DNA from: Vibrio bathopelagicus
Lineage (GTDB): Bacteria; Pseudomonadota; Gammaproteobacteria; Enterobacterales; Vibrionaceae
DNA length: 64,000 nt
Assembly (NCBI RefSeq): GCF_014879975.1
Contig: NZ_CP062500.1
Location: forward strand, 1,054,001-1,118,000
Reading direction: 5' to 3'
Under the pieces are notes generated by a model, which made no database searches, was not told where the DNA came from, and saw only the letters and a program-made list of their open reading frames with translations. Numbering within the stretch: position 1 is the first letter of the stretch; each line of letters opens with the position of its first letter. Position numbers and translations under genes: made by a program. Positions 56,042 through 64,000 of this stretch are shown here, in pieces.

Positions 56042-56074
56042 AGGGATTGGTAGAGATACCAATCCCTTTTTTAG
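56042..56074 (+). terminator. Repeated terminator element, copy 4
   Basis: AGGGATTGGTA-GAGA-TACCAATCCCT stem with T6 after the pyrophosphatase-like gene. Confidence 0.85.
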
Positions 56075-56245
56075 GACTCTAACTTGGTGTCCAATCTTTA
56101 TTATGTGGATATATAGAGAAACTATGGCTGATTGGTTGCTCTCCTCACTTTCAAATATCTCTATGGAGGAACTTGAAAGTAGGAGAGCCGTGTAATCACA
56201 TACAATATCTATAGTGTTGATGTTAAAGAATCTAACTCAATATGA

Positions 56246-57847
56246 TTACTTACCACCATGGATGACTTGAGCTTTCCTATATTCAATTTCTGTTTGCTCT
56301 GCTTTTCTAATCACTTCATCCAATTCTGCACCTCGGGTCTTGGTTGCGGGTGAATAGACTTCGATATACACAGACTTCATAAACCCATAACTCATCATCG
56401 TTACCATAATGGCGAAAGGACATCCCATAATAACAAGTAGCGATTGAATGGCGGTCATGCCTCCACTCATTAATAACAAGCTAGTGATACCAGAAAATGC
56501 AATTACCCAGCCAATGCGTTGTGAAATCGGAGCGTTATCTTCATCTTTTGATGTTAGTGTATTGATAACAAGCGTGCCCGAATCAGAAGTCGTTATAAAG
56601 AATACGAAAATACTAAATAGCGCTAAGTAACTAGGTAGACTCCAATCAGATACCAACTCAAAGAACTTAAACAGTGCCGATGAGGAGTTTGTCATCACAG
56701 CCGCGCTTAGCTCCTCGACACCTTGGTTATGAATAAGGTCCAACGCACTGTTACCGAATATTGTCAGCCATGCGAAAGAAAAACCTACTGGAATAACAAG
56801 TACGCCAACTACGAACTCTCGTATTGTTCTACCACGTGAAATGCGAGCGATAAACAGTCCAGTTGGTGCAGCGAAAGCAATCCACCAAGCCCAGTAAAAT
56901 AGGGTCCAACCATAAAACCAATCAGGATTGGTAAAGGCATAAGTATCAAAAGACAGTGGCACAAAGCTCGCCAAATAGTTGCCAACATTTTCTACTGTTG
57001 AGTTAAGAATGAAGGTGGTATTAGAGGCTAAGAATACATACGTCATTAGCCCAATTGCGACACAAATATTGATGAGTGACAGCGCTTTAATCCCTTTCTT
57101 TAGGCCAAGCACTAGCGAAATACATGTCATTACTCCAATGATTGTAATCAGGACAATTTGATTACCTGTGCTAATCTCGACGCCAAGTACGTAATTTAAG
57201 CCTGCGTTGATTTGCTGTACACCAAATCCTAGGGGGGTAACTATACCAACCACTGTTGCCAGTACAGCAAAGACATCAATGGCTACGCCCAATGGTCCGT
57301 TGATTCGCTCGCCAAATATTGGGTAAAACGCACTTCGCATTTCTAGTGGACGACCTTTACGATAGGCAGCGTAAGAAATAACAAGCGCTACGATAGTGTA
57401 AATAGCCCATGCATTGATTCCCCAGTGAAAGAAAGTAATGTTCATTGCATCTCTCACTGCTACATCACTCTGTGCCTCAACGATAGGAGGGTTCATGTAG
57501 TGCATTACAGGCTCGGCGACGCCGAAAAATACAAGTCCAATACCCATACCGGTACTGAATAACATTGACCCCCACGCGAACCCAGAAAATTCTGGCCTCT
57601 CATTATCTTTGCCAAGCCTTAAGTCTCCGACACGGCTACAGGCACTGAAAATCAAAATGGAGATAAATAGCGCAACGCTTGCCATATAAAACCAGGCAAA
57701 CTTATGCGCTATATAGTTTTTCAGATTTGAAAACATGTCGGTGCTTGCTTCTGGAGCAAGTAAAACATAGACAAAGCACAGAGTTAAAATTAACCCAGCC
57801 CCTGCGCTTACTAATAACTTATGAGTGTTTTTAGGTACGGATGTCAT
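56246..57847 (-). CDS. BCCT-family betaine/DMSP-type transporter
   Basis: A 533-residue, 12-helix BCCT transporter. The family glycine motif is GMGIGLVFFGVAEPVMHY, and the aromatic substrate box is in YWAWWIAFAAPTGLFIARISRGRTIREFV. These carry zwitterionic trimethylammonium or sulfonium compounds (betaine, carnitine, DMSP) with sodium or protons. It starts 9 bp after the dddP stop on the same strand, so it is the likely DMSP importer. The C-terminal tail is charged and may be regulatory. Confidence 0.9.
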   Translation of the reverse strand: MTSVPKNTHKLLVSAGAGLILTLCFVYVLLAPEASTDMFSNLKNYIAHKFAWFYMASVALFISILIFSACSRVGDLRLGKDNERPEFSGFAWGSMLFSTGMGIGLVFFGVAEPVMHYMNPPIVEAQSDVAVRDAMNITFFHWGINAWAIYTIVALVISYAAYRKGRPLEMRSAFYPIFGERINGPLGVAIDVFAVLATVVGIVTPLGFGVQQINAGLNYVLGVEISTGNQIVLITIIGVMTCISLVLGLKKGIKALSLINICVAIGLMTYVFLASNTTFILNSTVENVGNYLASFVPLSFDTYAFTNPDWFYGWTLFYWAWWIAFAAPTGLFIARISRGRTIREFVVGVLVIPVGFSFAWLTIFGNSALDLIHNQGVEELSAAVMTNSSSALFKFFELVSDWSLPSYLALFSIFVFFITTSDSGTLVINTLTSKDEDNAPISQRIGWVIAFSGITSLLLMSGGMTAIQSLLVIMGCPFAIMVTMMSYGFMKSVYIEVYSPATKTRGAELDEVIRKAEQTEIEYRKAQVIHGGK

Positions 57848-57856
57848 GTGTTGCTC

Positions 57857-59194
57857 CTACTTTAATAACTCTTTTTCAAATGGGTAATTCGTTAGATTCT
57901 CAAACCCATCTTCTGTAATAATGACTTGGTCTTCCAATTTGACCCCTTCTTTACCACCAACAGCGCCTACGTATGCTTCTACACAAAGCGCCATACCTGG
58001 CTCTAATACACCATCATATCCATGGCCTTCCAGATCTTCTGGATAACGTATTGAAGGATACTCATCACACAAGCCAACGCCGTGCATCATTACTCCGTAA
58101 CGTTGTGGTCGGTATTTTTCAGGAAGTAGAAGGCCTGAGCGAGTCACTTCTTCGAATGTCATACCTGGCTTTAGAATTTCCATGTTGTGTTGGATATGTT
58201 CATAGGCCACACGGTATAAATGCCTCTGTTCCTCAGTGGCTTCTACATCACCGATTAGCCATGTGCGTGATAAGTCAGCACAAAATCCGTAAGGGCCAAT
58301 GAGATCAGTATCAAAAGCCAATAGCTCTCCTTCTTTAACTACACGAGGGCCACACTCTTGAAACCATGGGTTCGTACGAGGCCCTGAAGAAAGAATTCGA
58401 CACTCGATCCACTCTCCGCCGCGTTTAATATTCTCAGCATGTAACACCGACCAAATGTCATTTTCAGTGACGCCAGGGACAGTTGCCTCTTGCATCTTCT
58501 TCATTGCTATCTCTGTCGATGCAATCGAGCAGCGCATCGCATTAATCTCATCGATGTTTTTAACTGCTCTCGCTAGCTCCATCACTTCTTGACCATCAAA
58601 GATTTCAAGGCCCTGTTTATCGAGTTCACGCAAGCCGACAATCTCTATCTTGTCTACGGCGATACGATTGCTCCCACCACCGTGGTGCTTAACGATGTCT
58701 GCGATCTCTTTTGCAAAGTGATAGGCGTGCTCATTGGTTCGATTTCCAGTTTCAAAGTAGAAGAACGAAGCTCCGTTACGTACTTCTTTTACAAGCGGTA
58801 GGTGTGCGGATAAATGTTCACAGTTATGGAAATCCCAAAGAATCATGTAGCCTTCTGCAGATACAAAACAGGCACGAGCATGGTTGTGGGCTATCCAAAG
58901 CTGCATGTTGGTCGAATCTGTTGCGTAACGAATATTTAGAGGGTCAAATAACAAAACTCCGGCCAAGTCACGAGCTTGAAGTTGGTCAACGATTCGCTTC
59001 AATCGATATTCTCGCATATGATGTAGATTTGGAGGTGTGAGACCTAAGTCTGCCCACTCTTGGAATGCTAGAGCGGTAGGCCCAATCTCAACTCGATCAT
59101 TATCGTTCACGCTTCCATCTGGTTTTAATTGTGTAGCGCGTCGACGCGACGGATCTATTTTTCGGTTGGAGCCAAGTACAAATTGGTTTGTCAT
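57857..59194 (-). CDS. dddP: DMSP lyase DddP (M24 fold)
   Basis: A 445-residue protein of the M24 peptidase/creatinase fold that matches DddP along its length (FDPLNIRYATDSTNMQLW; RGGEWIECRILSSGPRTNPW; FDTDLIGPYGFCADLSRTW; MMHGVGLCDE). DddP cleaves dimethylsulfoniopropionate to DMS and acrylate. Metal ligands fall at D295, D297, D307, H371, E406 and E421. Proposed catalytic Y366 and D377 are also present, the same numbering I recall for the Ruegeria enzyme. Ribosome site AAGGGAA. First gene of a two-gene unit with the BCCT transporter. Activity is inferred but strongly supported. Confidence 0.88.
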   Translation of the reverse strand: MTNQFVLGSNRKIDPSRRRATQLKPDGSVNDNDRVEIGPTALAFQEWADLGLTPPNLHHMREYRLKRIVDQLQARDLAGVLLFDPLNIRYATDSTNMQLWIAHNHARACFVSAEGYMILWDFHNCEHLSAHLPLVKEVRNGASFFYFETGNRTNEHAYHFAKEIADIVKHHGGGSNRIAVDKIEIVGLRELDKQGLEIFDGQEVMELARAVKNIDEINAMRCSIASTEIAMKKMQEATVPGVTENDIWSVLHAENIKRGGEWIECRILSSGPRTNPWFQECGPRVVKEGELLAFDTDLIGPYGFCADLSRTWLIGDVEATEEQRHLYRVAYEHIQHNMEILKPGMTFEEVTRSGLLLPEKYRPQRYGVMMHGVGLCDEYPSIRYPEDLEGHGYDGVLEPGMALCVEAYVGAVGGKEGVKLEDQVIITEDGFENLTNYPFEKELLK

Positions 59195-59671
59195 TTTATT
59201 TCCCTTAATAAACTACCGTATTTATTAGGCTCAATGTTACAACAATGTTATTGGTGAATAATGGAAATAAAGTCCCATACTTAAGAACAAAATTCACGCA
59301 ATAGCGAATATCACGACTTAACAAACAGTTAGGTAAAATCGTTCTTAAATACTTATATGTCAAAAGTGATAGGCATCAATAACACGTTGTTAATCTCGTG
59401 TTGCAATTTAGCTGAATACCCCTTTAGTTATGTGATCTATGTGTGATTTATCAGTAGCGCAGGAGGGGGATATTATTTTAGGTATCAGTAAGTTAAATGA
59501 AATTTTCTAACATCAGTAAGGGTGAAGATGTTTAGAGAAAGTGGAAATTGCAGTCGAAATAACTCAGTCGTTTTTTTGACTATAGTCAGGAATAAAAGTT
59601 ATAAACATTCATGGTATTTATTACTCCTGGACTAGTGGGGCGATATTTATAAATACAAAACTAGAAAGATC
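59195..59671. promoter_or_regulatory. Promoter region of dddP with an AACACG dyad
   Basis: This gene-free stretch contains AACACG-N10-CGTGTT at 59381-59402, about 190 bp before the dddP start. It suits a LysR- or MarR-type regulator. It is otherwise AT-rich; no open frame with protein-like features was seen. Confidence 0.35.
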
Positions 59672-59697
59672 AAAAAATGGCACGTTACGTGCCATTT
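59672..59697 (-). terminator. Terminator of aldo/keto reductase gene
   Basis: Perfect 10-bp stem AAATGGCACG / CGTGCCATTT with TTA loop and a T run on the minus strand. Confidence 0.85.
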
Positions 59698-59726
59698 AAA
59701 TACAGATTAACTTATATACCTAATTG

Positions 59727-60746
59727 TTATTCGGCATATATGCCTTTAGGAAGACGAGCAGAACGAGGAATACGATTGCCTGCAGTGTAGTCATTAATTA
59801 TATCGGAAGGCGTGTAATTGCGTTCTAACTCAAATATATCATCTTGATCTAGATTCATCTCCAAAGCAGCTAGGGCGCTATTGAACTGTTCTGGGGTATC
59901 GGCACCAACCAACATTGAGGACACATATTGCTTTGACAGGACCCATGCTTGAGCTACCTGAGCCGGAGCAACATTGTGTCTCTCAGCGACACGAGCAACA
60001 GAAGTAGAAATATCAAATGACGCCTTGTCGTTATACATTTCAGCAGTAAAGAAATCGGTTTTATTTCGGTTAGACTGCATATCACTGGTAAGGATACCTC
60101 GAGCAAGAGGGCTGAATACCGACACCCCAATACCTTGGTCTTGGCAATACGGAATCATCTCTCTCTCTTCTTCTCGGTAGGCACAATTATATTGCAATTG
60201 CATATTTATTGGCTTCACCCAACCGTTTTGGTCACATACCTGAATAATCTTAGCAAGCTGCCATGTATACATGGTAGAAACGCCGATATAGCGAGCCTTA
60301 CCTGATCGAACGATATCATTAAGAGCGCACATTGTTTCTTCAACAGGCGTATTTACATCAAAGAAGTGAAGCATATAGATGTCTACATAGTCCATCTTCA
60401 TGCGTTTTAAGGATGCATCAATAGAGTTCATAATATGTTGGCGAGAATGACCTTGAGCATTGATATCATCATTCATTTGGTAGCCGACTTTAGTCGTTAC
60501 AATCAGCTTATCGCGTTGTCCTATACGATTGAGTACATTGCAAACAACTTCTTCACCAGCCCCATACGAATAGAAGTCTGCAAGGTCAATAAAGTTAACG
60601 CCATGATCAATAGCATGGCGAATGATCGGCTCGCTTTCTTTCTCATCAAAGATCCAAGGTTTCCATTCCTTAGAGCCCATATTCATTGTACCAAGGCACA
60701 AACGAGACACCTTGAGGCCAGAGTTACCCAGTTGTACGTATTCCAT
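59727..60746 (-). CDS. Aldo/keto reductase
   Basis: A 339-residue AKR with TIM-barrel signatures. MEYVQLGNSGLKVSRLCLGTMNMG opens the protein. The catalytic Asp-Tyr-Lys-His set is visible in NFIDLADFYSYGAGEEV, TTKVGY and DYVDIYMLHFFD. The C-terminal NADPH-binding region includes SMLVGADTPEQFNSALAAL. It reduces or oxidises a carbonyl/alcohol with NADP(H). ATG 60746 fits the family; an upstream extension does not. Possibly acts on a C3 aldehyde in the DMSP route, by context only. Confidence 0.87.
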   Translation of the reverse strand: MEYVQLGNSGLKVSRLCLGTMNMGSKEWKPWIFDEKESEPIIRHAIDHGVNFIDLADFYSYGAGEEVVCNVLNRIGQRDKLIVTTKVGYQMNDDINAQGHSRQHIMNSIDASLKRMKMDYVDIYMLHFFDVNTPVEETMCALNDIVRSGKARYIGVSTMYTWQLAKIIQVCDQNGWVKPINMQLQYNCAYREEEREMIPYCQDQGIGVSVFSPLARGILTSDMQSNRNKTDFFTAEMYNDKASFDISTSVARVAERHNVAPAQVAQAWVLSKQYVSSMLVGADTPEQFNSALAALEMNLDQDDIFELERNYTPSDIINDYTAGNRIPRSARLPKGIYAE

Positions 60747-60951
60747 ATTCACCCCTCGCATTATGTGAAATAAATGTTTAATTTTTGTTTTATGACCTGA
60801 ATATTTAGATCCAAAAACCAACAAAACACGAGTGAATATAAGTTAGGTATACATGAGTTTAGTTCTCAAAACCTTGATATGAAAATTTAAAGCTATAAAA
60901 AACAATGCATTAAATTTAAACCGTAAAATATGATTGTTTAAAAAGTTGAAG

Positions 60952-61836
60952 CTAAGACACGCTCAGGCATTCTTCTTTCAACCAAGAGACAAAGGCCTCG
61001 ACTTTACTCGTGCCGACTTTAGGTGTCGGTACATGAATGAAGTACCCATATCGGCTGCGACACTGCAAAGGATGGAATTGAATCAGTTCTTGTTTTTTAA
61101 GTGAGTGATAGACCATGTTCAAATCAACGACCGCGAACCCTCCACCAGCGATAGCTGTATTGATTACCTGCTCTTGAGTACTCATCGAAATCCCTTTTCT
61201 ATACCCTTCCGTCAGTTGAATGTTTGCTGAGTCAAGCCAGTCTTTCCATGCCGGGAGATTATGACCATGATGACGAATATGGAGCATTTTGTGAGTATGA
61301 GCCTCAATATTCATGCTCTCTGTTACTAGCTCTTGATTACAAACCGCAATGTACTTTTCTTTAAACAACAAGTTGTCTTTTGCATAGAACTCACCAACTT
61401 CATCAAAAAGGATCTCAATATCATACAGAGTACTTTGCTCTCGTTTGCTGTAGATCTGTAAGTCATATTGTGGAAATGCTTTGGCAAAGTTAACGAGATG
61501 AACACTCAACCAACGACTGGTAAAGGTGGGAGGGGCAAGAATAGCCAATCGTTGCTGAAGATTAGGGTTGCGGATAACCTCTAGCCCTTTTTCTACCTCA
61601 GAAAGAGAACGAGAAATCGTGCTAAGCACTTGCTCCCCGATTGGTGTCAATTCCAATAGACCACGAGTAGATGTACGTTTGAAAAGAGGTACCCCTAAAT
61701 ACTCTTCAAGCTGTTTTATCTGTTTGCTTACCGCTCCCTGCGTAACATTTAAGATGTTTGCTGCTGAGGTGAAACTCAAGTGCGTGCCCGCAACTTCAAA
61801 TACTCGAACTGCATTGAGTGAGGGTAGTTGTCTCAT
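60952..61836 (-). CDS. LysR-family regulator of the DMSP cluster
   Basis: A 294-residue LysR regulator of the GcvA type (MRQLPSLNAVRVFEVAGTHLSFTSAANILNVTQGAVSKQIKQLEEYLGVPLF). Divergent from the aldehyde dehydrogenase gene with about 215 bp between, and upstream of the reductase. Its position suggests control of the DMSP or acrylate genes; effector unknown. Confidence 0.85.
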   Translation of the reverse strand: MRQLPSLNAVRVFEVAGTHLSFTSAANILNVTQGAVSKQIKQLEEYLGVPLFKRTSTRGLLELTPIGEQVLSTISRSLSEVEKGLEVIRNPNLQQRLAILAPPTFTSRWLSVHLVNFAKAFPQYDLQIYSKREQSTLYDIEILFDEVGEFYAKDNLLFKEKYIAVCNQELVTESMNIEAHTHKMLHIRHHGHNLPAWKDWLDSANIQLTEGYRKGISMSTQEQVINTAIAGGGFAVVDLNMVYHSLKKQELIQFHPLQCRSRYGYFIHVPTPKVGTSKVEAFVSWLKEECLSVS

Positions 61837-62053
61837 TATCTTGCTCCTGGTCACAAATACAGCGACTTAGAACTCAACTCCTGTCACTGCGATTCACATT
61901 AACTTTCGACATAGCGCGCTTGCGTAGATTCTGCTGCATTCTAACGATTAAAACTCATATGTTAATTACTTTTATTCGGTTGTTGAAAAATTGTGACACC
62001 TGTAAGTTTTTAAGGACTGACCACAATGACAAAATGCGCTGTTTGGAGAAAAT

Positions 62054-63559
62054 ATGGAAACCCAATACAACCTTGCGATTACTACAGCCAAAGAATGGCT
62101 GAGCAAAGACAAAAAACAATTTATTGGCGGCCAATGGGTTCTTGGCAACTCAGAGAATAATTGGATGGTAACCAATCCTAGTAATAGAGATGTGTTGTGT
62201 AACATCCCTTTAGCTGATGAACAACTGGTTGAAGAGGCGGCAGCTGTTGCCTCACAAGCTCACCAATCAGGTGTATGGAGCCAAGTAAGTAGAACGGCGC
62301 GTGCCCAAGTTCTTCGCGATATTGCTCAAGTTATTCGTGACCATACTGAAGTTTTAGCGGTGCTAGAGACGCTTCCAAATGGCAAACTCTTAACAGAGTC
62401 ATTAGCAGACGATATTCCAACTTGTGCTGACATCTTTGAGTATTATGCAGGTTGGACTGACAAGTTTTATGGTGAAACGTCACCTGTCGATTCTGAATAC
62501 CTTAACTTTACGAATAAGGAACCGGTTGGGGTATGTGCACTTATCGCGCCTTGGAACTTCCCTCTTTATCAAGCGGCGTTGAAAATCGCTCCAGCTTTAG
62601 CGATGGGGAATACTGTCATTCTTAAACCATCCGAGTTTACACCTTTGACCTCTCTATACTTGATAGAAAAGATTGCTGAAAGCGTTGATATTCCAGACGG
62701 TATTTTAAACCTAGTTATTGCTGATGGCGCAGCTTCAAATCAGCTTACAGTTAGCAATAACGTCCAAAAAGTCTCCTTTACCGGAAGTACACCTATTGGC
62801 CGTAAAATCATTGAAAATAGCGGCCAATCAAACATGAAATCAGTCACGCTTGAGCTTGGCGGTAAGTCCCCTTGTATTTTCTTCGAGGATACCGAAAATC
62901 TAGACGCTGCGATCGACCGTGCTTTTACTGTGATGTTCTCTCACAAAGGGGAAAAATGCTCCGAACCAACGCGATTCTTAATCCAAGAAGGGATTTACGA
63001 TTACGTTCTTGAGAAGCTGATTGCCAAAGCTGAAGCGGTAAAATGCGGTGACCCTCTAGACCCTGAAAGTGAACAAGGGCCTCAATGTAATGAAGTGCAG
63101 TTCAATAAAATCATGTCTTACATTGAGATCGGTAAAACAGAAGCAAAACTGGTTGCTGGGGGTGAGCGAGATACATCAAATGGTAATGATCAAGGCTACT
63201 TTGTTCGACCAACGATTTTCTCAGAAGTGCCTGAAGATGCACGAATCGCACGAGAAGAGATCTTCGGCCCGGTGCTTTCTTGCATCAAATTCAAAACCGA
63301 AGAAGATGCAATTAGGATAGCTAACAACACTGAATATGGGCTTGCGGCAGGTATATACACGTCTAATGTAACTCGTGCGCACCGAATGGTTGATAAGATT
63401 GATGCTGGCATGTTGTTTGTGAACAAATATGGTTGCTATGGACTTGCCAGCCCATTCGGCGGCTTTAAACAAAGTGGCTGGGGTAAAGAAATGGCCATTC
63501 ATTCGCTATCTTCTTACACCAAAACGAAGAGTATTTGGGTCTACTACGGCGAAAGCTAA
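62054..63559 (+). CDS. NAD(P)-dependent aldehyde dehydrogenase
   Basis: A 501-residue ALDH superfamily enzyme. Asn168 (APWNFPLYQ), Glu267 (LELGGKSP) and catalytic Cys302 (GEKCSEPTR) are all present, with cofactor-loop FTGSTPIG. Overall it resembles betaine-aldehyde-type dehydrogenases rather than CoA-acylating methylmalonate-semialdehyde dehydrogenase (DddC type). Substrate could be a semialdehyde from DMSP breakdown. Forty-three bp before the aspartase-like gene, so co-transcribed. Confidence 0.9.
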   Translation: METQYNLAITTAKEWLSKDKKQFIGGQWVLGNSENNWMVTNPSNRDVLCNIPLADEQLVEEAAAVASQAHQSGVWSQVSRTARAQVLRDIAQVIRDHTEVLAVLETLPNGKLLTESLADDIPTCADIFEYYAGWTDKFYGETSPVDSEYLNFTNKEPVGVCALIAPWNFPLYQAALKIAPALAMGNTVILKPSEFTPLTSLYLIEKIAESVDIPDGILNLVIADGAASNQLTVSNNVQKVSFTGSTPIGRKIIENSGQSNMKSVTLELGGKSPCIFFEDTENLDAAIDRAFTVMFSHKGEKCSEPTRFLIQEGIYDYVLEKLIAKAEAVKCGDPLDPESEQGPQCNEVQFNKIMSYIEIGKTEAKLVAGGERDTSNGNDQGYFVRPTIFSEVPEDARIAREEIFGPVLSCIKFKTEEDAIRIANNTEYGLAAGIYTSNVTRAHRMVDKIDAGMLFVNKYGCYGLASPFGGFKQSGWGKEMAIHSLSSYTKTKSIWVYYGES

Positions 63560-63602
63560 TCAAATATGTTGGGCGGTTCTATCCGCCCAATTAAGGAAAA
63601 TC

Positions 63603-64000
63603 ATGCAATACAGAATCGAAGTCGATAATATTGGTGAAGTGAGAATCCCGGTGTTACTCCCTTATGGCGCTCAAACACAGCGAGCTCTAAATCTGTACCC
63701 CGTAGACAATCAAAAAACACTTGGCGACTACGCTTCACTTATCAACGCTGTTTTACGTATCAAATTAGCTTCTGCTCGTGTAAACAGGGAAATAGGACAA
63801 ATGGATCCAGTGCTTTCATTGAACGTTGAAAACACCTGTCAGTCCATATTAGAAAACTACCAAAGGGAACTATTCCCCGTTCACGCATTTCATGGTGGTG
63901 GTGGGATTTCCGTTAATATGAATGTCAATGAAGTCGTCGCTAACATTGTCAATCATAGCTATTATGCCAAGCCCTACGGCTCTTATTCTCCAGCTCATCC
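63603..64000 (+). CDS. Aspartase/fumarase-superfamily lyase, cut by window end
   Basis: The first 132 codons of a gene running off the window. It opens MQYRIEVDNIGEVRIPVLLPYGAQTQRAL, as aspartate ammonia-lyase does (RIExDxxGxxxxP, YGxxTxRAxxN), and continues to FHGGGGISVNMNVNEVVANI (QGGAGTSxNMNxNEVxxN in AspA). The usual Ala of GGAGTS is Gly and the Thr is Ile here. These lyases eliminate or add ammonia or water across a double bond. Catalytic Ser and GSSxMPxKxN loop lie beyond the window. AAGGAA ribosome site. Confidence 0.8.
   Translation, partial: MQYRIEVDNIGEVRIPVLLPYGAQTQRALNLYPVDNQKTLGDYASLINAVLRIKLASARVNREIGQMDPVLSLNVENTCQSILENYQRELFPVHAFHGGGGISVNMNVNEVVANIVNHSYYAKPYGSYSPAH

Noticed and set aside
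59433..59456. CRP site upstream of dddP (TGTGAT...TGTGAT)
   Set aside because: The two halves are direct, not inverted, so they do not form a CRP palindrome.

Overview
This window looks like chromosomal DNA of a marine Vibrio, probably of the Splendidus clade. Supporting signs are the moderate GC content, typical Vibrio gene neighbourhoods (tesB-ybaY-ybaZ beside a 4.5S RNA gene and ada; an AraC regulator with azlCD; ahpC-ahpF), and close-set intrinsic terminators between convergent genes. The species call is inference from protein style; no database search was possible. No rRNA, tRNA, CRISPR array, complete insertion sequence or prophage was seen.

Layout. (1) 1-9.1 kb, mostly housekeeping: a DsbA-like thioredoxin-fold protein, a DUF1244 protein, a cysteine-synthase-like PLP enzyme divergent from an Lrp/AsnC regulator, an anchored repeat protein, tesB, a YbaY lipoprotein, an alkyltransferase-like protein, the 4.5S RNA gene, ada and a drug/metabolite exporter. 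(2) 9.1-14 kb: a solute-binding protein, a lipoprotein, AraC-azlCD, NIPSNAP and RNase H. (3) 14-18.3 kb: a small surface-polysaccharide group (GT4, GT2, Wzx-like flippase) followed by a secreted-protein gene broken by a TGA in its signal peptide. (4) 18.4-25.4 kb: LysE exporter, kinase-like, GNAT, a 31-residue membrane protein, a DCC protein, then a large secreted protein behind a strong sigma-54 promoter match, converging with a sigma-54-type activator gene. (5) 25.6-31.4 kb: redox functions. A CDGSH/glutamate-synthase-like fusion, an arylamine N-acetyltransferase and an FMN reductase behind a perfect SoxR box, an enoyl-CoA hydratase family gene, a LysR regulator and soxR itself. (6) 31.4-46.9 kb: carbohydrate and unknown-substrate catabolism. 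This holds chbG plus a GH4 glycosidase, an outer-membrane protein, a DUF4345 protein and a Cys-type sulfatase, a LacI regulator, a porin, a double SnoaL-like protein, an MFS and an SSS transporter, and an Lrp/LysE pair. (7) 47-56 kb: a MITE-like element, ahpFC with an OxyR-like site, a VOC protein, a NapH-like ferredoxin, a LysR/SDR pair, an RlpA-like lipoprotein and an exported family-II pyrophosphatase homologue. A repeated terminator hairpin follows four genes here. (8) 56.2-64 kb: a probable DMSP (dimethylsulfoniopropionate) catabolic cluster.

The strongest biological story is region 8. The M24-fold protein at 57857-59194 keeps every metal ligand and proposed catalytic residue of the DMSP lyase DddP, at the same residue numbers as I recall for the Ruegeria enzyme. 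It is apparently co-transcribed with a BCCT betaine-type transporter. Nearby are an aldo/keto reductase, a LysR regulator, an aldehyde dehydrogenase and an aspartase/fumarase-family lyase cut by the window end. Together they suggest DMSP uptake, cleavage to DMS and acrylate, and a possibly unusual route for the C3 product.

The second story is regulatory and can be read directly from the DNA: a canonical SoxR box inside a 19-bp promoter spacer in front of nat and the flavin reductase, 3.6 kb from soxR; and a GG-N10-GC sigma-54 promoter in front of the secreted 596-residue protein, next to its likely activator.
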